Assembly: GCA_028023455.1 (NCBI GenBank)
Contig: JAQFVV010000012.1
Location: 7,416,499-7,480,498, forward strand
Origin: Epiperipatus broadwayi
Taxonomy: Eukaryota > Onychophora > Udeonychophora > Euonychophora > Peripatidae
Length of the DNA stretch: 64,000 bases
Reading direction: 5' to 3'
Part shown: piece by piece, positions 46,896 through 59,160 of the stretch
Layout: each line of letters starts with the position of its first letter
How positions within the stretch are numbered: the stretch's first letter is position 1
Translations under genes and position numbers: made by a program
The notes under the pieces: generated by a model
The model's database searches: none
What the model was told of the DNA's origin: nothing
Seen by the model: the letters and a program-made list of their open reading frames with translations, nothing else

Positions 46896-47737
46896 ATGCT
46901 ACCATATACAGTTGCAAATTATATACTTATATAGTGCTATTATTATACTGATATTGTTCATGCTGTAAAGTTAATGCTGATCATATAAATTCTTTATTTA
47001 GAAAGATCTTAACTGTAAATGTATAAGCAATTTTTTTAAGATAATTTATTTATCAAATCAACTCATGCACATTCAGTCAAAAATCCATGTCTTTGCTAGT
47101 TTTGTGTTTAATTAATGCTTTGTTTAATCTTTTTATTTTATTTAATACAGTATCAGCTTACCGATTTCAATAATTCAATAGATAATAATAGAAATAATTT
47201 TCAGCGAGTTTCAATCAACAGCTAACATTTCAAGCACACATGCACACACACGTATTTTTTTTTTTTTGCAGATAGTGCAATTGTTTTATTAGATTTATTT
47301 AATACTTTTATAAAATCATAAAATTATAATTTGATTTACCATGCTATCTTTAATTTCATTATCTTTTTTTTTTTATAGGTAACCTAAATAAACAATAAAG
47401 TATTATATACAAGGAAATATTTAATGAGTGAGGATATGCCAGTTTATATTGAGTGTTTAATATTTTATAATACAGAATTGTAATTTTTCATTTCCAGCGG
47501 AAAAAAAAAAATTGTTTTGAGATATGCTTTCCTGGTAATCAACCAATAATATCCTTTGCTTATAGTAAAGCATTAAAAAAAATCTCACATATATATATGA
47601 TCTGATAATCCTATCACTGTAAATAAAGATAATTAAATAAACATCAACCAAAATAAAATTTAAAGTGTCATTAAATATTATTAGTTAATTTTTTTTTAAA
47701 ATTTGATTTTAAAGTATTTACAAAAGTTTCCATTTCC
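46896..47737. other. AT-rich stretch
   Basis: Nothing recognised beyond homopolymer and CA-rich patches (47230-47270). Confidence 0.45.
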
Positions 47738-47965
47738 TTATAATTCTTTTATTTTGTCAGCTTGACAGAAGATGTAGGGGCGCATATATTTTTTTTGATA
47801 GTGCAGTTCTTTGTAGTCATCATCATCAACTATTATCAATCCACTGCAGGATGAAGGTCTCTCCAAGTTCAATCCTCTTCTTTGATCTTTAGCTTCTCTT
47901 CTCCGATCTTTATCCTCTCTTCTCCACATCACCCCTGAACACTTTCTTATTTCATCTCCATCCAT
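47738..47965 (-). pseudogene. LINE C-terminus and 3' tail
   Basis: It reads MDGDEIRKCSGVMWRREDKD then RRGLNLERPSSCSGLIIVDDDDY. The run of Asp comes from the GAT-repeat tail, so the element ends near 47817 and the remaining codons are host sequence. Confidence 0.8.
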
Positions 47966-48125
47966 CTCATATGTAATCTCTTTCTGGGTATTTTACAACC
48001 ACTTGGAATCTAGTTTATGATTTCAACTGTCTATCTGTTATCAGCTCTTCTAGCAATATGTCCAGCCCAACTCCACTTCATTCTTTTAATTTTTTCAATG
48101 AGATCAGTAACACCTGTTTGTTCTC

Positions 48126-48533
48126 TTACCCATATATTGCATTTTCATCTCTTCTTGTTACTCCTAACATGCATCTCTCCATACTTCTTTGAGTGGTCTG
48201 AAGTCTCTGTATTGCTCTTCTATTAAGTGTCCAAGTCTCAGATCCATAAGTAAGAACTGGTAAAACACATTTATTAAAAACCTTCCTTTTCAAACACATA
48301 GGCATATTTCCTTTTAGTATCAAGTTATTTCTACCAAAAGCACTCCAACCAAGTTTAATTCTATGATTAATTTCATCCATTATGTTTCCATCTGTATTAA
48401 TAATCTGACCAAGGTATTTGTAACTGTTAACTTCTTCTAACTCATCATAATCAATCTTTATTTTCATATTTTGAGAAAATCCATTGAACATTACTTTAGT
48501 CTTTTTAACATTTATCTTTAGTCCTACTTTCAT
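48126..48533 (-). pseudogene. LINE RT thumb and C-terminal domain
   Basis: 135 codons: KVGLKINVKKTKVMFNG, then YKYLGQIINTDGN, then KVFNKCVLPVLTYGSETWTL and RLQTTQRSMERCMLGVTRRD. This series is typical of the region after the RT palm in RTE-type elements. The frame is lost after residue 135; further family text (ERIKR.KW.WAGH) continues in other frames. Confidence 0.88.
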
Positions 48534-49206
48534 CTGATAACTCCTGCAACATTTCCTGCAGCTCTAAAGCATTATTTGCAAAAACAACTACATCATCTGC
48601 AAAATCTAAATGACTTAAATAATCTCCATTTACTTTCACTCCTTTAGCTTCCCATTTTAATCCACAAAATACTTCTTGCAGCACTGCTGTAAAAAGTTTT
48701 GGAGATATGGAGTCACCCTGTCTTATACCCTTCTCAATGTTGACTTTCCTAGTATCATTATGTAATCTAATTGTTGCTGTTGCATTTTTATAAATATTCT
48801 TTAAAATATGACAATATCCTGGATCTATACCTTGATGATCCAATGCTTTAATCACTGAAGAAATGTTTATAGAATCAAATGCCTTTTCATAATCTACAAA
48901 TCCAAAGCATAATGGCAACTCATATTCATTTGTCCTTTCTATAACTTCTCTCAATACCTGGATATGATCTACTGTACTAAAACCACTTTTAAATCCAGCT
49001 TGTTCTCTTGGTTGGTGGAAATCCAATGTTCTCTGTAGACGAGTTGTAATTATCTTGGTAAAATTTTTGTATAAAACTGATAAAAGGCTGATAGGTCTGT
49101 AATTTCTAATATCTTCTTTATCACCTTTTTTAAATATTAATATTAATACTGCATTTTTCCAATCATCTGGTACATCTTTATCATTTAGACATTTGGTATA
49201 TAACTT
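48505..49206 (-). pseudogene. LINE reverse transcriptase core
   Basis: After the frameshift the minus-strand frame is open from about 49206 and reads DDWKNAVLILIFKKGDKEDI, NYRPISLLSVLYK, LDFHQPREQAGFKSGFS, FGFVDYEKAFDSI (catalytic Asp A), GIRQGDSISPKLF, and SHLDFADDVVVFA (FADD, the catalytic pair). RT motifs 1 to 5 are thus all present and unaltered. It leaves frame at about 48530. Confidence 0.9.
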
Positions 49207-49597
49207 TGCTAAAAAAAAATTCTATTTCTTCACCTGCTTCTTTTAATATATCAATTATAATTCCATCATTACCTGGAGCCTTTCCTTTCTTCATAAATTT
49301 AATTGCATGTCTCACTTCTTCATTTAAAATTCTGGGCAATTCAGAAGATATAATAGATATAGGAGGTACTTGTTCTTTATTACTATATAATTCTTGATAG
49401 AAGTCTTCTACCCATTTCATGATGTCATCTCTCTTTTTAGTAATAATTCCATCTTTTTTTCTTATTGCAGATATAAATTTTTTACCAATACCAAAATGTT
49501 GTTTTACATTTTTGAGACTTTTATTCTCTTCTACAGCTTTCCTTGCTAGTTCACAGTTAAACTTTCTTATATCATTTTCAACTCTTTTCCGCACCAT
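49181..49597 (-). pseudogene. LINE linker to RT start
   Basis: This is in frame with the endonuclease segment. It contains the coiled, basic linker (RKRVENDIRK), EDFYQELYSNK, and the RT entry block KGKAPGNDGIIIDILKEAGEE. It leaves frame in an A-run at about 49210-49218, where the family continues AKLYTKCLNDKDVPDDWKNA in another frame. Confidence 0.85.
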
Positions 49598-49606
49598 TTT
49601 ACAAAA

Positions 49607-50617
49607 TTAGAAGTATTTAATCCTTTTTAATGCATTATTTTTGTATATCTTCATATTCCTTCTTTTCTTCATAAATTCTCTAGTCTCGGTAGAAATTTTA
49701 TTGGTCAATTGCTGCTTTTTTCTACCAGCTATCTTTGTTGCAGTTTTTAAAAGTGTATCAGTTATTTTCTTATTAATTTCATTCAAATCTGAATCATGTT
49801 CAAAATCTACTAATACTTGAAACCGATTTGTAAGTTCTAATTTAAATTCATTAGAATGTTTCTGAAGATTAGGAATATCAACTGTAAATATTGTTTTTCT
49901 TAATAATTTTTGTCTCTCTAGTTTTGCATTAACACGTATCTTACATCTTACTAATTGATGATCACTTCCTGTGTTAAATTTATTAAGAACATTACAATCT
50001 TGAAATATGTATTTTCTGTTAGTCAAAATATAATCCAATTCTGCTGTACCTTCATTTGGATGCTTCCATGTCCATTTCTTTTTAACATTTTTCTCAAAAA
50101 AAGAATTCATAATATAAAGTTTTTCTTTTTCTGCAAACTCCACAAGTCTATGCCCTCTCTCATTTCTATTACCATAACCAAAATTACCTACAGCACTTTC
50201 ATCTTTCATTTGTTTACCAATTCTAGCATTAAAGTCTCCCATAACAATTTTAAAATATTGTTTACTCTGATCAAAAGCCTTTTGTACATCCATATAAAAA
50301 TCTTCTACTACTTCATCACTATGAGAACTTGTTGGGGCATAAACCTGAATTATCTGCATTTGGTATCTGCTATTAAGTTGTATAACTAATCTTGCCACTC
50401 TGTCTGATACACCATCAATCTCCACAATGTTCTTCCACTTTTTATTTATAATGAATCCTACTCCACTTGTATTTCCAATATTTGTGCCTTTATAATAGAG
50501 TACATGTCCACTTTTTAAATCAATTGTCTCTTCACCTTTTCTTCTAACTTCACAAAGTCCAATAATGTCCCATTTAATATAAGACAGTTCTTTTTCTAAT
50601 TTTTGCAATCTTTTCAT
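49607..50617 (-). CDS. LINE apurinic-type endonuclease and linker
   Basis: A 336-codon frame. It has the catalytic Glu in GLCEVRRKGEE (residue 23), GDFN at 127-130, TWKHPN at 183-188, LDYIL at 194-198 and SDH at 218-220. These are the motifs of the EEP endonuclease that nicks target DNA in RTE-type LINEs. The first motif (GTWN) lies upstream across a frameshift, so the true start is before this Met. After residue 240 comes the basic linker. The frame ends KRIKYF-stop; nine bases later the same frame resumes as 49597-49181, and the copy at 27.6 kb reads through (YLNFCK). The stop is therefore a point mutation (AAC to TAA). Confidence 0.88.
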   Translation of the reverse strand: MKRLQKLEKELSYIKWDIIGLCEVRRKGEETIDLKSGHVLYYKGTNIGNTSGVGFIINKKWKNIVEIDGVSDRVARLVIQLNSRYQMQIIQVYAPTSSHSDEVVEDFYMDVQKAFDQSKQYFKIVMGDFNARIGKQMKDESAVGNFGYGNRNERGHRLVEFAEKEKLYIMNSFFEKNVKKKWTWKHPNEGTAELDYILTNRKYIFQDCNVLNKFNTGSDHQLVRCKIRVNAKLERQKLLRKTIFTVDIPNLQKHSNEFKLELTNRFQVLVDFEHDSDLNEINKKITDTLLKTATKIAGRKKQQLTNKISTETREFMKKRRNMKIYKNNALKRIKYF

Positions 50618-50700
50618 TTGAAAGTGATCTGCGGTTGCAAGTACCTAAATAAAAAGTCGTCATCAAATAGCAGCCTGGGTCCACAATCAGGGGATTCTTA

Positions 50701-51650
50701 TTATCCCCCGCCTTCAGCCACAAACGCTGCCTTGGTTGGTAACTTTACAGCCTCCTGGGAATAAGGGCCATGATTTATTTTTGTCTGTCATGATTGTATA
50801 TATATCTATTGGAAGAATATTTATTATTTACACATACATTCATTCTGCCTTATCAGGCAGCTGAGATGAAAGACCATGGCGTTTCTTTATCCTATACTCA
50901 GAGGGAAAAAAAACAATATGCGTGTTGGTGAGCGGCACATCCATGTTTGTATACTATATGAATAATCACATAGTAATAACAGCTGATGACATGAACATAA
51001 GGAGTGGGCATTAAGACTTTGCTTTGCTCTGTTCCTTTAAGGTCTTCAAGACGAATTAAAGGGTCTACTTTCAGTTAATGCTTCAAACAAAATACTTATG
51101 GCATTCGCTGGATATATCAATAAGATTAAGCCTAGTATTTCACACATATAAGTTTGAAGAAATAATTGTGTTTGGTATCAGCAATCCAGATTGTTTGAAA
51201 AAGTATAGCTTTGGTCACATGGTGAATAATAAAAGTTTTCTATAGGATTCTATCAAATTGTCTCGAATAGGATCCAATATAAATTTACTAATGCATTGAC
51301 TTGTAATCTTAAACGCAAACCCAGTTTTTACTTTTAAAGAAAGACACTATTAGATGCATAACTTAGGTATCCTTGACCAATTATTATATAAAGACATTTA
51401 TAAAATAGAACTAATATCAAATGGTAGTCTTAATGTTAATTGTCTTGATAGTTATTGTTTATATAACTTGAGTATTAAAGTTGTAATTATAAATTTATTA
51501 AACGCACATTGATTACGTAAGTAATATTTATTGAGGCTATAACCTCGATAATATGCGTATAAAATGCGATAGTAGAGACCTCTACAGGTGTTTTAACCAC
51601 AAGCTTATGCTATGGAAGAAAACTTGAATATTGTTTAATATTGTTATATT
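50701..51650. other. GC-richer flank, possibly LINE 5' UTR, otherwise unknown
   Basis: 50640-50780 is clearly GC-richer (CCCCCGCCTTCAGCCACAA) and probably belongs to the LINE 5' region. 50780-51650 is intermediate in composition, without a frame or repeat that I can name. Confidence 0.4.
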
Positions 51651-54600
51651 TTAGTTAGCGAGATTCTTTTGCTCAGAATTTCTTCTTTTGGTAAGGGTAC
51701 AATATATATATAATCAAGGTACAAATATGTAGTAGAAATTTTATGGTTATGTAGAAAAATACCATATTTGAAAAAAAAAAAAATAATAATTCAGATTTGA
51801 AAGTAATATTGAGAAAAAGGAATTATTAGGCTCTCTTACAAATAGCAGTAATTACATTAAAAGGGAAGGCACAATGAGAAAATTAGCTACTAAGGTATTG
51901 TTGGAAGACATGTTATTTTATACTTATAATTGTATATTATGATAACTTCAAAGTTATTTTTGATTTCTTTGAATCCAATTTAAAAAAAATTATTTATAAA
52001 TATCTATAATCTTTTTGCATGCTAAAGATATATGAATGCTTTGCAAAACTTTGAATAATTTATATATAATTTGTCTTTTTTTTTCATTTACTACTCAAAT
52101 TTTACAATCATCTTATTAAGTCATTGTGACATGAAGTTTAAATCTCAAAATTGTATAATTTTTATTAAAGATAGTTCCCAATAATAAGTGCAGTAGAAAT
52201 CAAAACTTATATATGCCAGATAATAATACTTCTGTTACAGTCAATAATAAAAAAGTTATGGTTTGCAATAAGCATTAAATAGTAAGCACACATGGAAAAA
52301 TAAAGTGTATTTATTTCTGTAATATCAAGTGCTTTAATTACTTATACATAATAATTAATAATGGTATTGTATTGTTAAATTTAAATGCTTAATTGTATAT
52401 GGTACAGTATTATATTCTAAATTATTATTATTTAACTCATTTTTTAGTATACATATCTAGAGAGACTAATTATATATCTTACATAATAAATTTAAAAAAA
52501 TAAAAGTATATAAAGTACAATAAAAATAAACACTAGAGAAAAAGAAAAAAGAACAAATTACTTTTAATAAATAAGAACAGCAATAATAATAATAACAATA
52601 ACACCAACTTTGAAAATAATGCCAACGATTTCACTATGTATGTAAATGTAGCTATTTGTTATAACTTTTTTTTTTTTTTATAATCTGCGTAATAAAAATA
52701 ATCATTTAATTCAAACTCATTTTAAAACTATATTAAAAGTTAATTACTATGTATTGTACACTGCAATGTAAAACAGTAATAAAGAATTTTGATCATTATG
52801 GCAGTGGTTTTAATATGTAAAAATGGCTGTATACATATAGTCTCTACATGCGCACTCATATTGAAGCAATAATCTTTACTAGTCTGCTAATGTTAATATA
52901 CTTCTTTGTTAGATTACAAATATAAATATAAAATGTTCATTTTTAAATATTTTATGTTGGCTTTGAATCTAACACAGAATCACATCATTATTATCAGCAT
53001 TTGGGAAGGTTAATTGCTTTTTGTTATTTAATATATATATATATTAAAATACTCTATTTTTTATTATTTACATTTACACGATGCTTACATAATAGAAGAT
53101 ATACGTCATTTCCGATTGCAGCAATTGCAATTATGAGTATTTGGTCTTATGATAATCTTAAATATGAATACTCTGTAATGTTATGGTTTGTATTCTATTT
53201 AATATGTTTATAACCGTACTTTTCACTTAGCATTTTGATGTAGTATTTCCATTTGTTCTAATTACATTTGATTGGTGCTTCATGCAGTTCCTTGTTACAT
53301 AGCTACTAGTCGGGTTTAAATTAGTATTATATATAGAAAGAAAAAGAAATAGATATTTTAAAGTTTTTGATAATGATATAAATTTAGAATAAATTGATCA
53401 AGTGGAGTTAATGCTTTTCCAGGACGTATAAAGATAGCTATTGATTTTTTTAAATTTTTTACCTTATATTTGCTCATATTTCAGTCAATGACTTGAAATT
53501 TTGACATTTTGAAGTGTTTACATTACAATTTTTGAACGATTAGCTACCCTATATATATAAAGCTTGAGTACTAACATGAGTTTAAACCAAAAATTTTTCT
53601 AGAATAAGTAGTATTAAAAAAAGTGGAAATAAAGATGATAATCACTTTAATTTTCTTTCAGAATCAGAAACCTTTTATTGATTTCTTTTCTCCCCCTAAA
53701 CTAGATGGAATAGCTTCTTAAAGTATTTTTTCTTTATCATTAAGATTTCTATTCAGTTGTACAAGTAGTTATAATTAAAGTTTCTTTGAAGGAAATATAT
53801 AAATGTGTCAATTAAAACTTGTTAGATTTTAAAGATTTTTTTTTTTTTTAAATATTAACATTTTTGAAAATAAAAATTGAAAAGATTATTTCAAAGTACT
53901 ATATTTTGAATATCTTTTATTTTTATCTGTCATCTGTCAATATTAAGCATTAATTTCTACACATATTTTGTATATCTGTCTGACGTTTTATGCATTTATG
54001 TATTTATCAATTCATTTAAAATATTATTATTTTATTTTTTTTAAAAAAAAAAATTTTTATTTACCTTATTTGTAATTCATCTTGTACCTGTATATTTTTA
54101 TAATTTATTTTCATCTTATGTACTTATTGCTATGTCCTGAACTTAAGAACAAAAAATTCATTGACCGATTTTTAATTGAGGAAACATGAAAAAACAAACA
54201 ATAAATCTTAGTTTGTTTATTTGAACGGAACTATTAAGCTCAACCTATAAATTTGATGCTAAAACAATATTTGAGCTGTGCAATTGACCTAACACTATAT
54301 TAATGGTCTTATTTAAGAAATCATATTTTTTATTCTTTTGTACTATTTTGTACATCCATATAAACATTCATTTGTTTCAACATTTAAATACATAAATATT
54401 ACTACTTTTTTTTTTTTTTCATAATTAAAATAAATATACATAGTAAGTAGACTCCTTCAATTCTTAATACTTTATTATAGTTTATAATTGAATTTTTTTA
54501 TTTTCATTTGTATACATTTACATGCTCTCCAGAGCTCATATCTAATGAATAGGAGATTGACAACTTAATATGCTCTAATCACTGTGATACTGCCATATTT

Positions 54601-55139
54601 TTTATACTGAATATCTGTAATAAATTTCATGATCTTTTTTTTAAGTAAATGTTCTTCACAATGAAGTCTCTATTTTTATTTTTATCCTTATTATCTTTCT
54701 TTCATTTTGTTGTGATCTGTTTGTTTTTAATGTTATATTATTAGTAACTGCATTGAGTTGCAACAGTATAGGATGATGTTGGCAAGTTAATCATAAAAAC
54801 TACTCCTAGTATATTATGTTAGAAAGATGTACAAATAGTGGGAATACATTCACATGGTCATCAGAAGTTAAAATGTCATAGTAATTATTAAAATTAGACA
54901 TTCAGAGAAAATGTTTTCATTAAGGTTTACTTCCAGCTAGAAATTAGGCATAATATTTTGAAATATTTAGCATAATTGAAACATTTAGAAATATAACATT
55001 ATAATTATAAAAAGTCAATTAATATTGATCATAATTATTCTTATTTCTACTTAAGCCCCTTCCATTTTTTTGTGTGCACATGGTAATAGTAGTTCTGGTA
55101 TCACTGTTTTTCTCACATTATATAAATTTATACTATGTT
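51651..55139. other. AT-rich stretch, nothing recognised
   Basis: Long AT-rich sequence with T-runs and TA-repeats. No Penelope, LINE, Tigger or SINE words were found on either strand, and no convincing exon. Confidence 0.5.
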
Positions 55140-55912
55140 CATTTGCTTTTTTGTATTTATAATATGATCTTATATAATGAATTAATTGGTTCCCAAAGAT
55201 CATTTGTTATATCATCTGTTCACTGTAGCTTGCATTGAAATGTATGTATTTAGGGTTAATCTATTCTAAACCCACAGTTTAGATCAAAGTACCATTCAAA
55301 ATAATCATTTATATAGAAAAAACTAAAACTAAAATATCAAAATGTAAATGTAAATGTAAATATAAAACTAATTGCTGAACATACTGTACAAATTGATTTT
55401 AATGAAAAAACAATCCAACTTTTAAAAACATAAAATAAAAATATAAACAAAGTTATTCTAATAAAAATTCACAGGTAAATTGATTGTAGTATTTCAACCT
55501 TCTTACTTGAAAAATTTTTTTTTTTTTTTAAAGAGGTAATATTTAGCAATGGTTCCATTTGCACTAGGAGCTTTATTGTGCTCTATAATGATATGCAATC
55601 CAGTTCTTTTTTGGTATTCAGTGAATCATATTTTGCTGGAATAAATGCCTTCAGAGGATTAGCACTTGTACTAGAAAGCAAAACAAAAAATTCCTCAAAT
55701 AATTCTTCACATTTTCACAAAATGATTATCTCATTAACATTATCATCTGTCATTTGGTTTTGATTAATTGAAATTAGCAAATGTTTCCATTTTTTTTATG
55801 CTGTTGCAATATAAAGTGTTCAATGTGAAAATCTCTCTTGCTATCTACAAACATTTTGATTCATTCTTATATTTTAGAATGGTTACAGATCAATGATTTA
55901 GCTGTACTGTAC
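55140..55912 (-). mobile_element. Tigger-like remnant, copy C, first part
   Basis: Collinear with 12960-13720 of copy A: AATGAATTAATTGGTTCCCA versus AATGAATTAATTAGTTCCAG; AAATAATTCTTCACATTTTC for the HTH part; ATTATCATCTGTCATTTG versus TTATCATCTGCTATTTG. Reading frames are lost. Continuity with copy A stops at 55912, where a foreign segment begins, and resumes at 58781. Confidence 0.65.
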
Positions 55913-56704
55913 TGGTCAAAATAGTATGCTCACTTAACAAGATTCATATCCTAAGCAAAAGTACCTCGAATCCAATCATGCTCGAGATACACAGGTCTGG
56001 AGCAGTCCTGAATTCTAACCTATTTGCCTATTCTTCGAATCTCTGATTCAATGAACAACAATTCTGATGACACAGTAAAATTATTTTAAATCCGTGCCCA
56101 GAAGCAAAGCAAAGTGGTAGAGCATAAGATCAGAATGATGATGATGATCGAGGTCGGAGTAGCCCAGTTATTACATTATCATAGTTATTTATTAATGCTA
56201 AGTTCTTAGCTAAAGAAAATAATTCTAAATATTAACTAGAAACTAATAATTCAACACAAACCAGGATTTACATGAAAATATATATATATTTAATAAATGT
56301 AGAAAACGCATATATATGTTACAAAATTGTTTCACGCTTGGAGTGATTTTATACATTTTGAAAACTTGGGATTTGTTTTATGAAATCCCCATTACATCAA
56401 TTATTTAATAAATACCATTTTATAGAATGTGTTATAAGTTGTGCGGGGTTAATATGCCAAAATGTGGATGTACAAAATAATCTACAAGATCGGAACAGAT
56501 TCGGATTACAGAAAGATACACGATAATTTAACGTTAATCATTTTGACAAATAAATATAAATTTACGGTCTCAATCATTTATTTACAATCTTAAAATCATT
56601 ACATATGTTTGATAAGCATTGTTTGGACATAGCGTCTCTAGAATAAGTATACATAAGAAACAAACAATGCGCAATATTTACTAGAATAAATTATACAAAT
56701 TGAT

Positions 56705-57001
56705 TTGCGTCTCTGGGAATCGATAAAGCTTTTTAAAGGAAAACAATTTTTAGATCAACATACTGAACGTATTTTACGAAATGAATCTTTATCTTTAACA
56801 CATCATTGCGACTTACTAAGATTAGACGGACGGATGATCAAATTAAAGAGCAAAGTAACGGTACTAGCATACAATAACGAAAATAAGGCCTCATGGCGAT
56901 TGTGGATATTTTATCATTTAAAAGAATACTTTGAAACGAACTTAGATTGGATATGTCCACGCCTTCTGGCGGAGCGATATCAAGAGAGGGTCTGGGTTTG
57001 A
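56705..57001 (+). CDS. Short unknown reading frame in the insertion
   Basis: 98 codons, starting MRLWESIKLFKGKQFLDQ. The text is protein-like (LWESIKLF, LLRLDGRMIKLKSKVTVLA, WRLWIFYHLKEYF) rather than low-complexity, with a helical, leucine-rich pattern. I do not recognise a domain. CpG-containing codons (CGA, CGG, ACG) are frequent, unlike the rest of the window. It may be a fragment of a larger element protein; upstream and downstream frames are closed. Confidence 0.35.
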   Translation: MRLWESIKLFKGKQFLDQHTERILRNESLSLTHHCDLLRLDGRMIKLKSKVTVLAYNNENKASWRLWIFYHLKEYFETNLDWICPRLLAERYQERVWV

Positions 57002-57311
57002 GAGCCCAGAATCTGGATGCGCTGTCTTCTGCAGCACATAAATATCATAACCCTCGTAAACTTTACGTTTCCACAGGAAGCATTGTACCTGATTGTGAAC
57101 GATTCTGAGAAGTAGGATGGGAGCTTTAGACGTTCCCAATGACTAAACAATCAAGAAATGGAGAAGATAAAATATCAGAATAATGGAAATGTATGCCAGC
57201 AACGTTATTGGACATGAATATAAGTTTTATAATATAATTTTCAAACTTGGAAATTGTCTAACCTCTTGCGCAATAATCTGTTTTCAATTCTGAGTCATTT
57301 AACTAATCATA

Positions 57312-57479
57312 ATGAATAATAACGCTTCTATTTATAATATTATTAAACTAACAACATTTATATTTAAAGAATCGATTCCCAAATACGTATTAACAGGTAG
57401 AATTTGCCCTTCAGGCACCAGCAAAAAGGAATGGATTAATTATATGAAGGTTCACGATCTTTTTAAAATAGAAAATTAA
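57312..57479 (+). CDS. Short unknown reading frame in the insertion
   Basis: 55 codons (MNNNASIYNIIKLTTFIFKE … GTSKKEWINYMKVHDLF…). There is no known motif. It is short enough to be chance, but its codon texture is like that of 56705-57001. Confidence 0.2.
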   Translation: MNNNASIYNIIKLTTFIFKESIPKYVLTGRICPSGTSKKEWINYMKVHDLFKIEN

Positions 57480-58780
57480 AGCAAAATTCATCCACAGTAA
57501 AAGTTTTTAATTTACTTTAAGAATAATGAATTTAAAATGAAACCAAACTCGCGAGCAATTTCTATTTAATATAGACAAAACTTTATTGATAAGTTTTAAA
57601 TAAAGCCCACCCTTTTTCCAAGTAAAACAATTATTTTCCCCCTTACTCGCGAATTTAGCGATTTTGGCATATTAAAGAAAATAGATTATATTTATACATT
57701 AAACAAAATACATAAAATCTTAATGGAATCGCCCACATTTATATATATAATTTAATTAAGCGTGAAAGGTAAGTTAAAATACATGATATTAATAAAAGAT
57801 TACTGAGAGAGAGTTTAAAAGCAAAATTTAGCAGAAGCTTATAAAATAATATATAAATTAAGATATGAAGGTTGAACTATAGATTACAAAAGTATTGACT
57901 TATGAAGGCAGTTCTACGTTAAAAGGTTACCTAAGAAAAAAAAACAGCATAGCGGCATCATTAGCAATCAGCAGTCAGAAGTAATCATGTTGTATGGTCA
58001 GCTAGATGGAACATGGCAGTGGCAGGCAGACAGTTCTTCGAGAGAAGAAGAAAAAAAGTGCTTCTTTTCTACTCACAATTCATAGCACCGAACTTCTCTT
58101 GACTTCTTAAAATGTTACGGTCTTGAAACCCTTCGAAAGTAACTGACTGAAAAAGAACTCAACTCAACTGACTAAAATCTCAACTAAAAACTCCAACTCT
58201 TTTGTTCTATGGGTTTTTTTATCCACCTTAATCCCGCCAAGAATGCAATCTCAGTTGCCCACAGCTATCTCTTAATTAAAAAAACATGTTTGATTAGTAA
58301 AATATTTAATTAACAAAATAAAACAGATAAGGCTGGAAATACCATTTTAGCTATTTTTAGAGATTTGAAAACAACTAAAAAAGAATTTTAATTAAGATTT
58401 ATAATTTTAATTAATGAAAACAATCTGACTATAGATAAAGATAATTTCAGTATTTCAAGCCCTCCCCATCTTTCTTTGTCGTTACATTCCACTAGTTTAA
58501 TTAAATACACATATATAAAAAGATATTTACAATTATATAAAGAAAACATCTAATATTCAGCAATAAATAAAATTATTGCTTCGTTCATATATATATACGC
58601 ATCACTCACCCTACTGTTTTACTTTGCTAAATATTTTATTAATGTTTTTGGATCATTATGCATACAGTGTGTGGGTGAATGGCATATATTTACAGTGAGG
58701 TCTGAATTGCAGGCCCCATAGGAGGTTAGTATAGATGGTTAAGCATGAAGCTCAATGATGATTAGACATTGACTGCTTCA

Positions 58781-59160
58781 GTACTATATTCAGAATTTAA
58801 TTCATTGTTTTATTGTTTTTTCTTTTAGAAAATAGCTTTCTTTCTAAAATGTGATCAATTTTCTGACAGTATTTTTCTGGCTCATGATTAAAATTAATAC
58901 TTGAATACATATGAAAAAAAAATTAAAAAAAAGTTCAACTGAAAAATTTGCTGGGAAAAAACTAAATGCTAATCAGTTTACAAAATATGACAAAGATGTC
59001 TGACATTTTAATCAAAGGTGAAATACTGTGAAATACTTTTTCACATGTTTTCTATATCAGCCAATGGTATTAATTGATTTAAAAATTTCATGTTTAGCAC
59101 TTATTGTACACAATTTCAATTCAATTTTTTTTTGTTGTTGTCAACATTAATCAGTTTTAA
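58781..59160 (-). mobile_element. Tigger-like remnant, copy C, second part
   Basis: It resumes the copy A sequence: GTACTATATTCAGAATTTAA versus TAGTATATTCAGAACTTAAA; TTTTTCTGGCTCATGATTAA versus TTTTTCTAGCCCATGATTAA; GATGTCTGACATTTTAATCA versus GATGTCTGATGCTTTTCTCA. No frame is open. Confidence 0.6.

Larger units (their letters stand above)
47738..50700 (-). mobile_element. RTE-type LINE, nearly full-length coding copy
   Basis: This is the best preserved member of the window's LINE family. On the minus strand it runs from 5' text (a frameshifted LGTCN-RSL at about 50655-50625, the family's GTWNVRSL) through endonuclease, linker, RT and C-terminal domain. It ends in GAT repeats at about 47829-47817. 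It needs one in-frame stop and about three frameshifts removed to be open, so it is recent but inactive. The 5' boundary is uncertain; GC-richer text reaches to about 50780. Confidence 0.9.
55909..58784. mobile_element. 2.87-kb insertion in Tigger copy C, TG…CA ends
   Basis: Copy A reads TTTAGCTATAGTATATTCAG where copy C is split. GTAC stands at 55909-55912 and again at 58781-58784, and the inserted DNA begins TGGTCAAAATAG and ends GACTGCTTCA. TG…CA ends with a short duplication are typical of LTR retroelements, though two matching LTRs were not found. A string TGTAACGACAAAG on the minus strand at 58486 could be an LTR start of another element. The segment has more CpG than its neighbours. 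Its contents are two short unknown frames (56705-57001, 57312-57479). Confidence 0.5.

Noticed and set aside
49955-50389. 144-codon plus-strand reading frame
   Set aside because: Exactly antisense to the LINE endonuclease, whose motifs lie on the minus strand.
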